Source: Agapetus fuscipes
Taxonomy: Eukaryota; Arthropoda; Insecta; Trichoptera; Glossosomatidae
Length of the DNA stretch: 64,000 nt
Assembly (NCBI GenBank): GCA_951799405.1
Contig: OX637339.1
Coordinates: forward strand, 11,284,001-11,348,000
Direction of reading: 5' to 3'
Every line of letters starts with the position of its first letter. Position 1 is the stretch's first letter. Shown one piece after another: positions 61,548 through 64,000 of this stretch. A model generated the notes under the pieces. That model was not told the origin of the DNA. It ran no database searches and worked only from the letters and a program-made list of their open reading frames with translations. Both the position numbers and the translations under genes were made by a program.

Positions 61548-63714
61548 GTAAAATATGTGTATAGTTACCAAATTGTTTCACGATAGAAAATCATAGGGAA
61601 AAACATCACAGATCAAAAAATCATACGGCAAAACATCACACGACAAGACATCACAACTCACAAGGCCAACCACCATATAGGTCATACAAAACATATAAAT
61701 GAAAAAAACATCACAATGTCACAACCTATCAATGAAAAAACATCACAATGGCAAAATATCAAAATGACTTAACATCATGATGACTTAACATCACAATGAC
61801 AAAATCATCACGATAACAATAACACCAAGATAATGACAATGACAAAATATCACAATGACTTAACATCACAACGACAAGACAATAACAAAACATCACAATT
61901 GCAAGACAATGAAAAAACATCACAATGACAAAACATCACAATGACTTAACATCACAAATTCAAGACAATTAAAAAACATCCCAATAACAAAACATCACAT
62001 AAAGAAAGATCATAGTTGTGCACTTCTTTAACATGATGTCCTTGTGTTGTAGGAGTGGGCTGCCTGTTCCCCTTCCTGCCCCTGCATGTGCGGGCCCTGG
62101 GTATATCAGCCTGGGGTGCAGCCGTCATCTCCATGGTCGTGCCCTTCTTCGCTCTGTTTGGTCCTCTGCTTGTGGGGCTCCTGGCAGATAGGTATTTCAT
62201 ATTTACTTCATATTCTAACATTCACCAGGTATGAACCCAGATGTTTTGATGTTAAAGTGGTTGCTCAACTATTTAGTTACTTACTGGACTTAACTTTATG
62301 CCAGCCAGTCACACCACGGTCTACATGCACAGTTATGCCCGTAGTATGCCCAGGTAGACTGGAGCGTGCGTGGTTATAGACCTGTGCAGTATTTAAAGAA
62401 GCTCAGGCGACTGCAGCAAGATCAAAAACCAATTCTTTCAAGTGACTTCTCTGGTAGACTGAAGCGTTAGTGACTAGCTTTAGTTTATGAGTTTCTTCTT
62501 TCAGACTTGTTGGTCGTATATTACAATTTGCAACTGAGACTATAGTGTCATCATATTGTTAGTTCCAATGGCAATTGGAGTTGGAACCAAGTTCAAATTT
62601 CTATTTTTTCCTGATAGGGTGACATCTTATATTGGTTAGCTAAGCAACCAGCCGTATGACTTTTTTCTGGGTTTTTGTGCTCATCATTGTGATCATCATC
62701 TAAACCCCTTGTCTAGTATTCCATGTAATTTTACACTTTATGAATGTTAAGGTTCTCTGTGGGCCGTGGCTGTGAGACTACCATAGTGTCCAATGGTAAA
62801 GGCAGCGGCATAGCCAGCAGCTCTGGGGGCAACAGATTCCTGCGCTTCCTGCTCGCTGCCTGCTTGCTGCTCTCTGCCTTGTTCTACCTGCTGCTGCTGG
62901 CAGTGCCCACTGTCACAGTGTTTGAGGTAAGCTCCCTGACCTTGAGGTCTTCCTGCTCGCTGCCTGCTTGCTGCTCTTTGCCCTGTTCTACCTGCTGCTG
63001 CTGGCAGTGCCCACTGTCACAGTGTTTGAGGTAAGCTCCCTGACCTTGAGGTCTTCCTGCTCGCTGTTCTACCATGTCTGTTTAAATTGTAAACAGTATT
63101 TGAGCTAATCTCTCTTCAAAGTTTATGAAATTTACTTACCTTCCCAATGTTCTACCTACGCCATTGAAATGCTTATAATGATGATGAATCAGTGGTCTCT
63201 TTTCATTGGCTATAAGTTTTCCAAGGGCGCCCCAAAAGATTAGGTAAACATACCGGTCTTTGTAGTCTTTGCGGTCACTTCTGTCTGAAAGTAGTATGTG
63301 CTTTTCTCATCTCCCTTCGTTGTGAGTTGAGTTTGTCATGGGGTATCAAAAACAATTTGTCATACTATAACAGCAACAATAACTCATTTATACAGCGCCT
63401 TTTCGTGAATAGTCACTTCAAGGGCGCTTTGTCTATGTCGTGGCTCATCCATCACCCAAATTAAACCCTTCATACACAAACATAAACAATGAAAATTCAT
63501 GGATCAAATGTTCTGCGAAAAGCTTTACTATACTCTACTCTATTACTAGTTATTGAGAGTGATGGATGTATTGGGTAGATACTAAACGTGGATATTGTAT
63601 GTGTTCCAGCCCCGCCGCCCCTCCGTGAGCTTCATGTGCGACAGCCAGGGGGCCACCGTGTTCCAAGAGATGTGCGCCGAGGTGCACCACTGCAACCACT
63701 GGTCCAATGAGAAG
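61484..63714 (+). CDS. MFSD6-like major facilitator transporter, exons 1-4 (gene continues right)
   Basis: Four exons join in frame over 161 codons: 61484-61547, 62053-62191, 62752-62926 and 63610-63714, all with GT donors and AG acceptors and compatible phases (1, 2, 0). The start ATG is chosen because the nearby upstream ATG (61470) stops after five codons. Product so far: MKELINKNLVSLKCVLFAFF, membrane helix 1 running into LFPFLPLHVRALGISAWGAA, helix 2 (VISMVVPFFALFGPLLVGLL) ending in the ADR of the MFS loop 2-3, helix 3 (RFLLAACLLLSALFYLLLLA), then a cysteine-containing extracytosolic-type loop (SVSFMCDSQGATVFQEMC). This order and wording fit insect MFSD6-like proteins, multi-pass MFS transporters with a large loop after helix 3. 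Substrate is unknown. The C-terminal helices lie outside the window. It is the only host gene recognised. Confidence 0.82.
61560..62015 (+). repeat. Intron 1 minisatellite, AAAACATCACAATGAC type
   Basis: More than 20 irregular units of about 14-18 bp share ACATCACAATGAC, with variants ATATCACAATGACTTA and ACATCACAACGACAAG. It fills most of the intron and has one of the most strand-asymmetric compositions in the window (A and C rich, almost no G). Confidence 0.9.
62053..62191 (+). CDS. MFSD6-like exon 2
   Basis: Acceptor TTGTAG|GAG, donor AGATAG|GTATTT. Encodes the end of helix 1, the first loop and helix 2 up to GLLAD and two bases of the Arg codon. Confidence 0.8.
62752..62926 (+). CDS. MFSD6-like exon 3
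   Basis: The acceptor GTTAAG|G completes the ADR motif. It encodes FSVGRGCETTIVSNGKG, a Ser/Gly linker, helix 3 and TVTVFE, with donor GAG|GTAAGC. Exon end and donor are copied 104 bp downstream. Confidence 0.8.
62846..63060 (+). repeat. 104-bp tandem duplication over exon 3 end and donor
   Basis: Units start at 62846, 62950 and (partial) 63054 with TTCCTGCTCGCTG. The first unit is coding; the second repeats the helix-3 text and a second GAG|GTAAGC at 63025-63036, almost without changes. Confidence 0.92.
63061..63393. other. Intron 3, nothing recognised
   Basis: Intronic sequence without assigned repeats before the hairpin at 63394. Confidence 0.5.
63394..63429. repeat. AGCGCC/GGCGCT hairpin repeat in intron 3
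   Basis: AGCGCCTTTTCGTGAATAG, then TCACTTCAAGGGCGCT; a well-formed copy with an inner GTGA/TCAC pair. Confidence 0.55.
63610..63714 (+). CDS. MFSD6-like exon 4
   Basis: Acceptor TTCCAG|CCC, donor GAAG|GTATGA; 35 whole codons. Encodes PRRPSVSFMCDSQGATVFQE and CAEVHHCNHWSNEK, the start of the loop after helix 3, with four cysteines if CDS, EMC and HHC are counted with the upstream GRGC. Confidence 0.78.
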
Positions 63715-64000
63715 GTATGAGGCTGAACTCTGAAGCGTTTACCAGTAGACTACCAATTGAATAAGAGCCTATTCAGACAAAACAATTTATTCTGCCAAGG
63801 TTGTCTGTAGATAACCGGTCAAAATGAGTAAAAGCATCATAAACTAAGGGCTAGAAGTGACTTCTAGCCCGGCGCTGGTTAGAAAAAAAACATTGAGAAA
63901 CTGGCAGACTTTTCTATGGTTCGTCAGAGCCCATGATGATGGATGATTTCTTTCCTGTGGCGCCATTTAATGGTCCAGGACCATCTCAAGGGCGCCATGG
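63715..64000. other. Intron 4 start with a hairpin near the edge
   Basis: 63959-63998 pairs GGCGCCAT with GGGCGCC around GGTCCAGGACC. Otherwise nothing recognised. Confidence 0.45.

Noticed and set aside
62744..63034. Read-through of exon 3 into the duplicated copy as one long exon
   Set aside because: The frame changes after the first donor and loses helix-like text; the GTAAGC donor joins exon 4 in frame.

Overview
This window is repeat-rich, AT-rich DNA from a eukaryote, most likely an arthropod and probably an insect. The reasons are a complete R1-clade non-LTR retrotransposon (a clade known mainly from arthropods), Ty3/gypsy, hAT and Harbinger-like elements, two abundant tRNA-headed SINE families, GT-AG introns, and the first four coding exons of a transporter resembling insect MFSD6-like proteins. 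The species cannot be named from the sequence. There is no prokaryotic or organellar gene content.

Layout. Positions 1-2345 hold a rearranged Ty3/gypsy element: reverse transcriptase/RNase H on the minus strand, an integrase C-terminus with 42-bp tandem repeats plus an LTR on the plus strand, then gag and a second LTR in inverted orientation. Positions 2.6-5.3 kb hold SINE debris and unrecognised AT-rich DNA. Positions 5.32-11.5 kb are a three-layer nest: a minisatellite derived from a LINE C-terminus is split by a terminal-inverted-repeat element (5604-11443), which carries a GC-rich, apparently intact R1-clade LINE (ORF1 and ORF2 joined by a TAATG stop-start overlap). A decayed hAT transposon with a perfect 8-bp target duplication occupies 11838-13325.

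From 13.3 to 61.1 kb the window is a mosaic of short interspersed repeats. It includes family A (about 15 copies, roughly 260 bp, unclassified, with a TTAGAT-like tail), SINE B and SINE C (tRNA-derived), several MITE families with visible TIRs and target duplications, fragments of LINE C-termini, and a 5'-truncated CR1/Jockey-type LINE (45927-47238). No host gene was recognised in this stretch.

Scattered through it are short motifs that look like minimal type I hammerhead ribozymes. They share a CTGAAGA...GAAA core, and both stem II and the palindromic stem III differ between copies while staying self-complementary. Known Penelope-like elements and retrozymes carry such ribozymes, but no Penelope reverse transcriptase is visible here. 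This is the most interesting signal in the window.

At the right end (61484-63714 and beyond) lies the 5' part of a plus-strand major-facilitator gene with four phase-compatible exons. Its first intron carries an ACATCACAATGAC-type minisatellite, and a 104-bp tandem duplication copies the end of exon 3 together with its splice donor.
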